IMG/VR virus record: IMGVR_UViG_3300021247_000202
Coordinates: 1-39,633 of that record
Strand: one strand, 5' to 3'
Length of the DNA stretch: 39,633 bases
From: a virus
How positions within the stretch are numbered: the first letter of the stretch is position 1; every line of letters begins with the position of its first letter. Of this stretch, positions 28,962-37,394 are shown in pieces. Position numbers and translations under genes: made by a program. The notes beneath the pieces are model-generated. The model worked only from the letters and a program-made list of their open reading frames with translations. It was not told where the DNA came from and ran no database searches.

Positions 28962-29252
28962 ATGGCAATGCAATATGATGTAAAATCTACGGCTATAGCA
29001 GCTGCTCAGACTAATTCTGCTGTATTTGCTGGCCCTGCTCGTATTAAAGGTATGGTTATTGGTGTACCTACAGCTGGCGGCACTTTAACTTTAAGAGATG
29101 GTTCTGGCGGTTCTGTAGCATTTTCAGTTGTAATTCCCGCAAACGCAGGTGGAGTATCCAATATCGTTATTCCTGGTGAAGGAATTAGATGCGATAACGG
29201 CATTTATGCAACAACACCAGCTAGCATGACAGTAACAGTATTTTACGGATAA
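28962..29252 (+). CDS. Small virion beta protein
   Basis: A 96-residue protein: QTNSAVFAGPARIKGMVIGV, LTLRDGSGGSVAFSVVIPAN, VIPGEGIRCDNGIYATTPAS. The all-beta pattern is common in phage structural proteins of unknown role. GGAGATTAATT upstream. Confidence 0.6.
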   Translation: MAMQYDVKSTAIAAAQTNSAVFAGPARIKGMVIGVPTAGGTLTLRDGSGGSVAFSVVIPANAGGVSNIVIPGEGIRCDNGIYATTPASMTVTVFYG

Positions 29253-29255
29253 TAT

Positions 29256-29477
29256 ATGAGCGCAGAACGTGAAGTTATAGAACACGGTGTAGAAATTAAA
29301 CACATACAATCAGACGTGGATAGTATTATGGAAGATATGGAGCAATTAAAAAAACGTCTAGAAGGTATTGAGAAAACATTAGAAGAAATTAAAGGTGGTT
29401 GGAAAGTTTTTATTGCTCTTGCCACTATTATTTCAGGTATTATAAGCTGGATGGTAACGCACTGGTTAGGTAAATAA
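29256..29477 (+). CDS. Holin-like/XhlA-like membrane protein
   Basis: A 73-residue protein. A coiled coil (EIKHIQSDVDSIMEDMEQLK, LEGIEKTLEEIKGG) is followed by a membrane helix (FIALATIISGIISWMVTHW) at the C-terminus. This is the XhlA/haemolysin-like plan. Together with the SleB-type lysin it could act in lysis, or it may be a spacer between membrane and cell wall. Overlaps the next gene by one base. Confidence 0.6.
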   Translation: MSAEREVIEHGVEIKHIQSDVDSIMEDMEQLKKRLEGIEKTLEEIKGGWKVFIALATIISGIISWMVTHWLGK

Positions 29478-29863
29478 TGCCAAGCAAATCTAAAGCTCAA
29501 CACAAACTTATGACAGCAGTAGCTCATAATAAAAAATTTGCTAAAAAAGTTGGCATTCCTCAATCTGTAGGTAAAGATTTTATGGAAGCTGACAAAGGCA
29601 AGAAGTTTAAAAAGGGTGGTGTTTCATTGGCTGTAGGACGTGGTGAAAAGTTACCAGTATCTAAAGGTGCTGGCTTAACAGCTAAAGGTCGTGCTAAATA
29701 TAATGCTGCTACAGGATCTAATTTAAAAGCTCCACAACCACAAGGTGGACCTCGTAAAAGATCTTTTTGTGCTCGTATGTCTGGTATGCCAGGTCCTATG
29801 AAAGATGAAAAAGGTCGTCCTACTCGTAAAGCAGCTTCTCTTAAACGATGGAAATGTAACTAA
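29477..29863 (+). CDS. Basic virion protein, DUF3008/DUF6321-like
   Basis: A 128-residue, strongly basic protein: MPSKSKAQHKLMTAVAHNKK, FMEADKGKKF, then LTAKGRAKYNAATGSNLKAP, SFCARMSG and RKAASLKRWKC. The two parts match, by eye, two small basic families that are frequent in marine and freshwater phages. Likely binds DNA or sits inside the head. Starts one base before the upstream stop. Confidence 0.65.
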   Translation: MPSKSKAQHKLMTAVAHNKKFAKKVGIPQSVGKDFMEADKGKKFKKGGVSLAVGRGEKLPVSKGAGLTAKGRAKYNAATGSNLKAPQPQGGPRKRSFCARMSGMPGPMKDEKGRPTRKAASLKRWKCN

Positions 29864-29872
29864 GGAACTAAT

Positions 29873-30406
29873 ATGAAAAAGAAATCAACTAATCCAAGAA
29901 TGGCTATGATGATGGGTCGTGCAATGAAAAGACCCGCATTAGCCGTTAACCCAGCTAGACCAGCTATGAATCCTATGGCTGCTATGGCTGCTCCAACAAT
30001 TCCAACAATGAAAAAAGGTGGCAAACTTAAACCTATAGACAAAAGCAATAATCCTGGATTATCAAAATTACCAACGGAGGTTAGAAATAAAATGGGCTAC
30101 ATGAAAAAAGGCGGTTATGCAACAAAGTCAGATGCAAAAATGATTGCTAAAAAAGAAGTAAAAGGTCACGAATCATCTATGCATAAAATGAAAAAAGGTG
30201 GTATCACAGAAAAAGGTACTGGTGAAAAATACGCATCTAAAGCTGCTATGATGAAACATGAAAAGAAAGAATCTAAAGCAGAAGAAATGAAAGAGCATAA
30301 AATGAAAAGTGGCGGTTCATGCTACGCTTCTGGTGGTAAAGCTTCTCAATTAGCAAAAGCTAATGGCATTGCTGTTAAAGGTAAATCTAAAGGTAGGATT
30401 ATTTAA
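29873..30406 (+). CDS. Low-complexity basic protein
   Basis: A 177-residue Met/Lys/Ala/Gly-rich protein with repeated KKGG units (MKKGGKLKP, YMKKGGYAT, MKKGGITEK) and a C-terminal ANGIAVKGKSKGR motif shared with later small proteins. It is probably disordered and DNA-binding. AAGGAACTAAT upstream. Confidence 0.6.
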   Translation: MKKKSTNPRMAMMMGRAMKRPALAVNPARPAMNPMAAMAAPTIPTMKKGGKLKPIDKSNNPGLSKLPTEVRNKMGYMKKGGYATKSDAKMIAKKEVKGHESSMHKMKKGGITEKGTGEKYASKAAMMKHEKKESKAEEMKEHKMKSGGSCYASGGKASQLAKANGIAVKGKSKGRII

Positions 30407-30408
30407 TC

Positions 30409-30660
30409 ATGGCTGATAAAGATAAAGCGCCAACACAAGCTGATTATGATAAAGCTTGGACAGAAGTAAAAGAAGGCAAACAACCCGTTCCAAGTTTTGA
30501 TGATATGGGCCCAATGAAAGATCCTAAAAAGGGTGCTGCAGAAGGCGCAACTAAAGGTGGAATGGCTCCAGCTATAAAGAAAATGGCTAAGGGCGGCTCT
30601 GCTTCATCTCGTGCTGATGGTATTGCTATTCGTGGTAAAACTAGAGGAAAAATCTGCTAA
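30409..30660 (+). CDS. Small basic protein with ADGIA motif
   Basis: An 83-residue protein. The first half is acidic; the C-terminus is basic with MAKGGSASSRADGIAIRGKT. It shares this end with the genes at 29873 and 32364. Function unknown. Confidence 0.6.
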   Translation: MADKDKAPTQADYDKAWTEVKEGKQPVPSFDDMGPMKDPKKGAAEGATKGGMAPAIKKMAKGGSASSRADGIAIRGKTRGKIC

Positions 30661-30908
30661 TGAGAACTTCTCGTGGTATGGGTGATATTGCACCATCTAA
30701 AATGCCTAAGGGTAAAAAGAAAGCTCGTAGAGACGATACTGACTTTACTCAATACGCTAAAGGTGGCAAGGTAGGTCTATACGCTAACATTCACGCTAAG
30801 AGAGCACGTATTGCTGCTGGTTCTGGTGAGAAGATGCGTAAGGTTGGAGCCAAAGGTGCACCTACTGCAAAACAATTTAAACAAGCTGCTAAGACAGCTA
30901 AGAAATAA
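30660..30908 (+). CDS. Small basic protein
   Basis: An 82-residue, Lys/Ala-rich protein (MPKGKKKARRDDTDFTQYAK, IHAKRARIAAGSGEKMRKVG). Starts on the TAATG junction. Likely DNA-binding and disordered. Confidence 0.6.
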   Translation: MRTSRGMGDIAPSKMPKGKKKARRDDTDFTQYAKGGKVGLYANIHAKRARIAAGSGEKMRKVGAKGAPTAKQFKQAAKTAKK

Positions 30909-30914
30909 CAACGA

Positions 30915-30959
30915 TTGCAAAATCACGCAAAATTAGTTAATGATTTGCGTTAATTGCAA
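30915..30959 (+). repeat. Long imperfect hairpin
   Basis: TTGCAA (30915-30920) pairs with TTGCAA (30954-30959), and ACGCAAA (30925-30931) with TTTGCGT (30944-30950), around a 12-base loop. It fills the gap before the adaptor gene and could be a terminator without T tract, a processing site or a promoter-blocking structure. Confidence 0.55.
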
Positions 30960-30970
30960 AAAGGTAACTT

Positions 30971-31918
30971 ATGGCATCAACTACAGGAACCACACTATTT
31001 AACCTAAACATGAATGACCTCATTGAAGAGGCATTTGAGCGTTGTGGTTTAGAGTTAAGAACTGGTTATGATTTTAGAACCGCTAGACGAAGCCTCAATC
31101 TATTAACGATTGAATGGGCTAATCGTGGTATTAACCTTTGGACGATTGAAGAAGGTCAAATACCTATGGTTACAGGTCAGATTACTTATGCTCTTCCAGT
31201 AGACACTATTGATCTATTAAGTATGGTAACTAGAACTGGTAATGGTGGTCCTAATCAACAAGATATTAATATCAATCGTATCTCAGAAGATACTTATTCA
31301 ACTATTCCTAACAAGTTAGCTACAGGTCGTCCTATCCAAGTATGGATTAATAGACAAACTGGTATGTCTAACTTAACTACTGTATATCTAGCAGCATCTA
31401 TTAGTGCTACAGACACAACGATTACATTAAGTGATGTATCTAGTATTGCATCAGCTGGATTTATTCAAATTGAAAATGAAATTATCTACTATCCAAATGT
31501 AGATAGCACTACTAATCAATTATTAAATTGTTCTCGTGGTCAAAATAACACAACTGCAGTATTTCATATAGCTACTACAAGCCCACGTAATTATATTACA
31601 GTGCTTAACTTACCAACCATTAATGTATGGCCTACACCTAACTCTCCTGGTGATCAATATACATTTGTATACTGGAGAATGCGTAGAGTGCAAGATGCTG
31701 GCACGGGTACAAGCATTAATGATATTCCATTTAGATTCTTACCTTGTATGGTCGCTGGATTAGCTTATTATTTAGCTGTTAAGTCCCCTGCAGTAGATCC
31801 TAATAGAGTAGCATTCTTACAATCAGATTATGAAAAACAATGGGATCTAGCATCTCAAGAGGACAGAGAAAAGGCACCGATTAGATTTGTGCCTAGAAAT
31901 ATGTCTTATATAAGGTAA
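30971..31918 (+). CDS. Head-tail adaptor-like protein with inserted domain
   Basis: A 315-residue protein. The start (FNLNMNDLIEEAFERCGLEL, TARRSLNLLTIEWANRGINL) resembles adaptor/stabilisation proteins of short-tailed phages (gp4-like). Between about 120 and 190, IQVWINRQTGM is followed by a beta segment (TDTTITLSDVSSI, GFIQIENEIIYYPN) that looks like an inserted beta domain. The C-terminal part (FRFLPCMVAGLAYYLAVKSP, FLQSDYEKQWDLASQEDREK) resumes the helical adaptor. It likely joins portal and tail. Confidence 0.65.
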   Translation: MASTTGTTLFNLNMNDLIEEAFERCGLELRTGYDFRTARRSLNLLTIEWANRGINLWTIEEGQIPMVTGQITYALPVDTIDLLSMVTRTGNGGPNQQDININRISEDTYSTIPNKLATGRPIQVWINRQTGMSNLTTVYLAASISATDTTITLSDVSSIASAGFIQIENEIIYYPNVDSTTNQLLNCSRGQNNTTAVFHIATTSPRNYITVLNLPTINVWPTPNSPGDQYTFVYWRMRRVQDAGTGTSINDIPFRFLPCMVAGLAYYLAVKSPAVDPNRVAFLQSDYEKQWDLASQEDREKAPIRFVPRNMSYIR

Positions 31919-31920
31919 TC

Positions 31921-32349
31921 ATGGCTACCAAGTATTCAAGTGGTAAACACTCAATTGCCGAATGTGACCGTTGTGGTCAAAGATATAAGCTCAAAGAATT
32001 AAGAAAGCTTATACTTAAAACCAAACAAATTAGTGTTAAGGTTTGCCCAGAATGCTGGGAACCAGATCAACCACAGTTATTATTAGGTATGTATCCTGTG
32101 AATGATCCACAAGCGGTACGTGAACCAAGACCAGATGTATCTTATCAAGTATCTGGTAATACAGGTTTACAAACTGGACAAAATAATTCTTACAATATTC
32201 AAGATAATGGTTATCCACAAGATGGTAGCCGTCAGATTGAATGGGGTTGGAATCCAGTAGGTGGGGCAAGTTACTTTGATACTTTATTAACGCCTAACCA
32301 CCTTATAAGTAATGTTATAATAGGCGATGTAACAATTGTCACAACTTAA
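31921..32349 (+). CDS. Zinc-ribbon virion protein
   Basis: A 142-residue protein. An N-terminal zinc ribbon (CDRCGQRYKLKELRK and CPECWEPDQPQLL; four cysteines) is followed by a low-complexity Gln/Asn-rich middle and a beta end. Similar zinc-ribbon proteins lie between adaptor genes in related phages. Function unknown. Confidence 0.6.
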   Translation: MATKYSSGKHSIAECDRCGQRYKLKELRKLILKTKQISVKVCPECWEPDQPQLLLGMYPVNDPQAVREPRPDVSYQVSGNTGLQTGQNNSYNIQDNGYPQDGSRQIEWGWNPVGGASYFDTLLTPNHLISNVIIGDVTIVTT

Positions 32350-32363
32350 TTAGGAGAAATAAA

Positions 32364-32558
32364 ATGGCATACAAATCAGCAGCTGATGGTATTACCAAAA
32401 AAGGTAAAACTAAAGGCAAAAATCTAGGTGATTCAGGACCTACTGTTGCAATTCAATCTGGCAAAGGTTCTAAGGGTGCTTCTACAGTAACTTCATTATC
32501 TATGAAGAAACTTGGACGCAATTTAGCAAGAGCAATGAATCAAAAAAAAGGTAAATAA
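32364..32558 (+). CDS. Small basic protein with ADGI motif
   Basis: A 64-residue basic protein: YKSAADGITKKGKTKGKNLG, then a Ser/Gly/Lys-rich end. The start resembles the C-terminal motif of the genes at 29873 and 30409. GGAGAAATAAA upstream. Likely DNA-binding. Confidence 0.6.
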   Translation: MAYKSAADGITKKGKTKGKNLGDSGPTVAIQSGKGSKGASTVTSLSMKKLGRNLARAMNQKKGK

Positions 32559-32560
32559 TC

Positions 32561-32893
32561 ATGACTAAAGAACGCAAAGTTCCAGTGTCACCAGCAGAAG
32601 CTTATCCTTTAGGTCACGCTAAAGAGAATAAAGACGCTAGTGCATATACTGGATTTAAATATCCATCTGGTGGTGGTAATGACATTGGTGTTTATAAACA
32701 ACCTATGCCTAACCCAAATGGTACAGAGCATGAATCTGTAGCTATAGCTGGAAACGGAATATCAAAAATGAATATGTCTGTTGGCGGTATAAGCAAAGGT
32801 AATTATGCAGAAGTTAACCCATATGGTGTTAAAGAAATGCGTGGTTATGGTGCAGCTACTAAAGGTCGTAAGATTAGCGGCAAACAAGGCTAA
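32561..32893 (+). CDS. Hypothetical basic protein
   Basis: A 110-residue protein: RKVPVSPAEAYPLGHAKENK, YTGFKYPSGGGNDIGVYKQP, YGAATKGRKISGKQG. Gly/Asn/Lys-rich, probably disordered; ends in a basic motif like its neighbours. Likely virion-associated. Confidence 0.55.
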   Translation: MTKERKVPVSPAEAYPLGHAKENKDASAYTGFKYPSGGGNDIGVYKQPMPNPNGTEHESVAIAGNGISKMNMSVGGISKGNYAEVNPYGVKEMRGYGAATKGRKISGKQG

Positions 32894-32895
32894 TA

Positions 32896-33816
32896 ATGAA
32901 CTACGTTCAACTGTATCAATCAATACAAGATTATGCTGAAACTACTGAACAACTGTTCGTAGCTAATATACCTCGTTTTGTTCAAGAAGCTGAAGAGCGT
33001 ATTTATAACTCAGTTCAGATACCAGCGTTACGTAAAAACGTCACTGGTACTTTGACATCTGGAAATAAATACTTATCACTTCCAAACGATTGGTTATCTA
33101 CATATTCTTTTGCTATTATTAAGGCAGATGGAACGTATGAATATTTGTTGAACAAAGATGTCAACTATATCCGTCAAGCATTTCCAAGCCCTGCTGATAC
33201 AGGAACGCCAACGCATTATGCATTATTTGGATCTCAGTATAGTGCTATTAATGAATTATCATTAATTTTAGGCCCTACACCTGATGCTAGTTATAACGCT
33301 GAATTGCATTATTTTTACTACCCACCTACCATTGTTCAAGGTCAAATCACATTAATAGCCATAACTACAGTAGGTTCATTATATGTTCCTGGCGTATATG
33401 AAAATGTATCATTAACTGGAGGATCTGGATCTGGAGCTACGGCTACTATTGTAGTAAACTCTTCTGGTGCAGTAAGCTCAGTGACTTTAAATGAAGGCGG
33501 TCAGTTCTATGTAGTAGGCAACATATTAAGTGCCGCTACAGCAAGTCTAGGTGGTGCTGGTTCTGGTTTTACTGCTACTGTAAATGCGGTATCTAACTCT
33601 ACAGGAACTAGCTGGTTAGGCGATAATTACGATCCAGTATTATTCTATGGTTCTATGCGTGAAGCTATGATCTTCCAAAAACAAGAACCAGATGTTATTA
33701 AAAATTATGAAGAAAAGTATCAAGAAGCTATGCAACAGCTTAAACGTCTTGGTGACGGCCTTGAAAGAGGTGATGCATACCGTGATGGCCAGACTAAACT
33801 TAGGGTTAATTCATGA
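32896..33816 (+). CDS. Tail adaptor-like protein with inserted beta domain
   Basis: A 306-residue protein. The N-terminus (NYVQLYQSIQDYAETTEQLF, PRFVQEAEERIYNSVQIPAL) and C-terminus (FYGSMREAMIFQKQEPDVIK) match a family of phage tail adaptors. Between about residues 155 and 235 is an inserted Gly/Ser-rich beta domain (VSLTGGSGSGATATIVVNSS, SVTLNEGGQFYVVGNILSAA). Its insertion into an adaptor suggests a surface decoration. Ends with a four-base overlap with the next gene. Confidence 0.65.
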   Translation: MNYVQLYQSIQDYAETTEQLFVANIPRFVQEAEERIYNSVQIPALRKNVTGTLTSGNKYLSLPNDWLSTYSFAIIKADGTYEYLLNKDVNYIRQAFPSPADTGTPTHYALFGSQYSAINELSLILGPTPDASYNAELHYFYYPPTIVQGQITLIAITTVGSLYVPGVYENVSLTGGSGSGATATIVVNSSGAVSSVTLNEGGQFYVVGNILSAATASLGGAGSGFTATVNAVSNSTGTSWLGDNYDPVLFYGSMREAMIFQKQEPDVIKNYEEKYQEAMQQLKRLGDGLERGDAYRDGQTKLRVNS

Positions 33817-34238
33817 TAGTTCAAACCGCTTGTACAGTCTTTAAATCTAATATGCTTAAAGGGTTAGAAAACTTTAATACAGGTACGCCATATACGTACA
33901 AAATAGCCCTCTATAACGCATTAGCAGACTTAGATGATACTACCACAGCCTACACCACAACAAATGAGGTTACGGGCTCAGGATACACGGCTGGAGGCAT
34001 TGCTTTGACCCCAACCACAATACTTTCAGATACAGAAAATAATACAGCATATGTATCTTTCTCCAATGTCACTTGGAGCCCAGCAAATTTTACTTGCAGG
34101 GGTGCTTTAGTTTATAATAGCACTACAAATGCAGCAGTTTTTGTATTAAATTTTGGCTCTGATAAAACAGCAACATCTAGTTTCACAGTGCAATTTCCAA
34201 CGGCAAATTCAACAAGTGCCATTTTAAGAATAAGTTAA
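33813..34238 (+). CDS. Virion protein, unknown
   Basis: A 141-residue beta-rich protein: FKSNMLKGLENFNTGTPYTY, YKIALYNALADLDDTTTAYT, AYVSFSNVTWSPANFTCRGA. This pattern is found in uncharacterised phage structural proteins (possibly fibre-attachment). Function unknown. Confidence 0.6.
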   Translation: MIVQTACTVFKSNMLKGLENFNTGTPYTYKIALYNALADLDDTTTAYTTTNEVTGSGYTAGGIALTPTTILSDTENNTAYVSFSNVTWSPANFTCRGALVYNSTTNAAVFVLNFGSDKTATSSFTVQFPTANSTSAILRIS

Positions 34239-34247
34239 GGAGTTATT

Positions 34248-34859
34248 ATGATTCAAAAAGAACAAGGTGGATTTGGTGATCAAGCAACCATCACGCTAAA
34301 TGCTGGTGCCGTAGCCAATGAAACATTAGGTATTGAAGGCCACTATCACGTTGAATGCCGTGACCAAGATGGTAATTTAAAATGGGAAGAATCATTCCCT
34401 AATCTAGTAAATGCAGTTGGTAAACAACTTATGTTAGATACCTTATTAAAAGGATCTACATATTCTGTAACTGGCCCATTTTTAGGTCTTATTTCAGGTG
34501 CATCACCAACATTTGGTACTGGTTCAGACACAATGTTATCACACGCTGGATGGACAGAATTTACTAACTACACAGTAGGTGGTTCAGCAGTACGTGGTAC
34601 AGCAGTGTTTGCTTCATCAACATCAACTGGATCAACACCATCAAACGTAACTACATCAGCAGCAGCATCAATTACATACACTATCACAGGTGGTGGTGGC
34701 ACAGTAGGTGGTTGCTTCTTAGTATTAGGTTCTGGTGCTGTAAACACACAAAATAATACTGGTGGTACATTGTATTCTGCAGGTGCTTTCTCTACTGCTA
34801 AAGTTACAACAGCTGGCGATACAGTAAGCGTTACATACTCAACAACTGCAACAAGCTAA
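34248..34859 (+). CDS. Virion protein, unknown
   Basis: A 203-residue beta-rich protein: IEGHYHVECRDQDGNLKWEE, SFPNLVNAVGKQLMLDTLLK and a Gly/Ser/Thr end. The LVNAVGKQLMLDTLL segment is common in a family of virion proteins located before the fibre genes. GGAGTTATT upstream. Confidence 0.6.
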   Translation: MIQKEQGGFGDQATITLNAGAVANETLGIEGHYHVECRDQDGNLKWEESFPNLVNAVGKQLMLDTLLKGSTYSVTGPFLGLISGASPTFGTGSDTMLSHAGWTEFTNYTVGGSAVRGTAVFASSTSTGSTPSNVTTSAAASITYTITGGGGTVGGCFLVLGSGAVNTQNNTGGTLYSAGAFSTAKVTTAGDTVSVTYSTTATS

Positions 34860-34868
34860 GGAGCTTAA

Positions 34869-37385
34869 ATGGCTCTTGTAGTCAAGGATCGGGTACAAGA
34901 AACTACCACCACGAGTGGTACGGGTACGCTTACTCTTTTAGGAGCGGTGCCTGGCTTCCAAAGCTTTTCCTCATCTATTGGTAATGGCAATACTACTTTC
35001 TATACTATCTACGATAACGTAGCTCAAGTATGGGAAGTGGGTGTTGGTACCGTAGGTGCGGGTACTTTAGCTCGTACTACAGTTTTATCTAACTCATCTG
35101 GCACTACATCTCCTATTACATTGGCTGGTAATACAGCTTCTGTATTTGTTACATACCCAGCAGAAAAATCTATTAATTACGATGCTAATGATGTAGCTAC
35201 AATTGGCGATGTTTTAAGTTATTCAGATACAGGTATTGTTGGATCTTTTGCTTCTACAGTAGCTGGCTATAATCAAGTTGTTGTTCAAAATAAAAGCTCT
35301 GCTACTAATGCATCATCTAACTTTAATGTATCTAATGATGCTGGCACTGCAGGTTCTAATTATGCTGAATTAGGTATTAACTCTTCTACCTTTACAGGTA
35401 CTGGCTCATTTAATATTGCTGGTGCTTCATATTTAGCGTCAGCATCTACAGATTTAACTATTGGTACATATGGTGCATATAATGTTCACTTTGTAACTAA
35501 TAGTAGCACTACTGATGCTATGACCATCTTTAATTCAGGTGGTGTTTCATTAGGTGGATATGCTGATCCTGGTATTGGTACTTTATATGCTAACAACGTT
35601 TATTTGGGTTTTACTACAATTACTGCGGCAGCAGGCACTACAGTACTAACAAACGCTTCTTCTGCGTGGCAACAAGTTGTAGGCACAACAACTCAAACTA
35701 TTCGTCTTCCTAATGCTACAACGCTTTATAAAGGTTTAGCATTTACAATATCTAATAATTCAACAGGTGCAGTTACTATTACAGATAATGCATCTACAAC
35801 GCTTGATACAACTGTTACTGGTGGTTCTTCTGTTTTAGTATTAACTGATAATAGTACTTCTGCAGGCACATGGAGAGCTTATAGTTATTTACCATCTAGT
35901 TATGATTTTAGTACAGCTACTGCTGACTTTGGCGGAGCTACAATCACTAATGCTACATGGAATGGTAATACGATTGGTACAGCATACGGTGGTACAGGAT
36001 TAACTACATTTGCTGGTGCAAATAACGCTATTTATTCTACATCAAGTTCAGCTCTAGCAGCAGGTACTCTACCCGTTGCAGCAGGCGGTACAGGAGCTAC
36101 TACTTTAACAGGTTATGTTTATGGTAATGGTACAGGTGCATTCACTGCATCTACCACTATTCCATTCTCATCTGTAACTGGCACAGTACCTACTACTCAA
36201 GGCGGTACAGCATTAACATCATACACAACAGGTGATGTAATATATGCAAGTGCTACAAATACATTAGCTAAACTAGGGATTGGTTCTACAGGACAAGTTC
36301 TTACAGTATCAGGTGGTATTCCAGCATGGTCTACTCCGTCATCTAGTGTATCAACATTCCAAACATCATTAAGTGGATTAACACCTTCAACTGCTACAAG
36401 CGGTGCAGTAACATTAGCAGGTACATTAGGACCTACATCAGGTGGTACAGGATTAACTACTTATACTCAAGGTGATCTTGTATATGCATCTGGTACAAAC
36501 ACATTAGGTAAATTAGCAGACGTAGCTACAGGTAATGCTTTAATTTCAGGTGGTGTGAGTGCAGATCCTTCATGGGGTAAGATTGGCTTAACAACTCATG
36601 TATCAGGAACACTTCCAGTTGCTAATGGCGGTACAAACATTACAACCTATACTACTGGTGATATTCTTTATGCCTCAGCTACAAATACATTATCTAAATT
36701 ACCTGCAGGAACTAACGGACAAATACTTACCTTAGCTTCAGGCGTTCCATCTTGGGCAGCAAGCACATCTTCTGGTGCTTCATTTGTAGTCACAGACTTT
36801 ACAGCGACTGCTGGCCAAACAACCTTCACAGTCACATACACTGTAGGTTTAGTAGAAGTTTATAGAAACGGTGTTAAATTAGCTATTGCTGATTACACAG
36901 CATCTAATGGTACTACGATTGTTTTAGCTACTGGTGCTAATGCAGGCGATGTGATTGAAGTGGTAGCATTTGGTGCAGCTAATACAGCAGCTGCTATATC
37001 ATATGATACATTTAGTGGTACAGGCTCACAAACAGCATTTATTATGTCTGTTACTCCAGCTAACTCACAATCAGTTGTTGTAGCTATATCTGGTGTGGTT
37101 CAAGACCCAGGTAATTATACAGTCTCAGGTGTTACATTAACATTCTCAACAGCACCTCCATTAGGCACTAACAATATCTCATGCCGTTACTTAGGTCTTC
37201 CCACCACTACGACAGGAACTGGGGCTGTAATTAACGCAACTAATGGTATAATTATTAATAGTCAAACTATTACAGCTTCATATACAATTCCTGTAGGCAG
37301 TAATGCGATGAGTACTGGGCCAGTAACTGCAGCAAGTGGTGTAACCGTTACTGTCTCAGCAGGCAGTAGATATATAGTTATTTAA
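34869..37385 (+). CDS. Tail fibre protein
   Basis: An 838-residue protein. The N-terminal attachment part is VKDRVQETTTTSGTGTLTLL with SFSSSIGNGNTTFYTIYDNV. The middle carries repeats of the plan GGTGLTTYTTGDILYASATN (see repeat). Two beta-sandwich repeats near the C-terminus (VEVYRNGVKLAIADYTASNG and VVVAISGVVQDPGNYTVSGV) resemble those in phage fibres. It likely binds the host surface, and the repeats form the trimeric shaft. GGAGCTTAA upstream. Confidence 0.75.
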   Translation: MALVVKDRVQETTTTSGTGTLTLLGAVPGFQSFSSSIGNGNTTFYTIYDNVAQVWEVGVGTVGAGTLARTTVLSNSSGTTSPITLAGNTASVFVTYPAEKSINYDANDVATIGDVLSYSDTGIVGSFASTVAGYNQVVVQNKSSATNASSNFNVSNDAGTAGSNYAELGINSSTFTGTGSFNIAGASYLASASTDLTIGTYGAYNVHFVTNSSTTDAMTIFNSGGVSLGGYADPGIGTLYANNVYLGFTTITAAAGTTVLTNASSAWQQVVGTTTQTIRLPNATTLYKGLAFTISNNSTGAVTITDNASTTLDTTVTGGSSVLVLTDNSTSAGTWRAYSYLPSSYDFSTATADFGGATITNATWNGNTIGTAYGGTGLTTFAGANNAIYSTSSSALAAGTLPVAAGGTGATTLTGYVYGNGTGAFTASTTIPFSSVTGTVPTTQGGTALTSYTTGDVIYASATNTLAKLGIGSTGQVLTVSGGIPAWSTPSSSVSTFQTSLSGLTPSTATSGAVTLAGTLGPTSGGTGLTTYTQGDLVYASGTNTLGKLADVATGNALISGGVSADPSWGKIGLTTHVSGTLPVANGGTNITTYTTGDILYASATNTLSKLPAGTNGQILTLASGVPSWAASTSSGASFVVTDFTATAGQTTFTVTYTVGLVEVYRNGVKLAIADYTASNGTTIVLATGANAGDVIEVVAFGAANTAAAISYDTFSGTGSQTAFIMSVTPANSQSVVVAISGVVQDPGNYTVSGVTLTFSTAPPLGTNNISCRYLGLPTTTTGTGAVINATNGIIINSQTITASYTIPVGSNAMSTGPVTAASGVTVTVSAGSRYIVI
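35985..36770 (+). repeat. Shaft repeats of the tail fibre
   Basis: At least four units with the plan G-G-T-x-L-T-T-Y-T-T-G-D-x-x-Y-A-S-A-T-N-T-L-x-K-L occur at irregular spacing, for example near 36190, 36430 and 36620, with shorter GGTGA units between them. They are protein-level repeats with diverged DNA, typical of beta-structured fibre shafts. Confidence 0.6.
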
Positions 37386-37394
37386 GGATAAAAA

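Noticed and set aside
35985-36770. Possible CRISPR-like direct repeats
   Set aside because: The repeats are protein-level fibre shaft units with variable length and diverged DNA; no spacers, no constant repeat.
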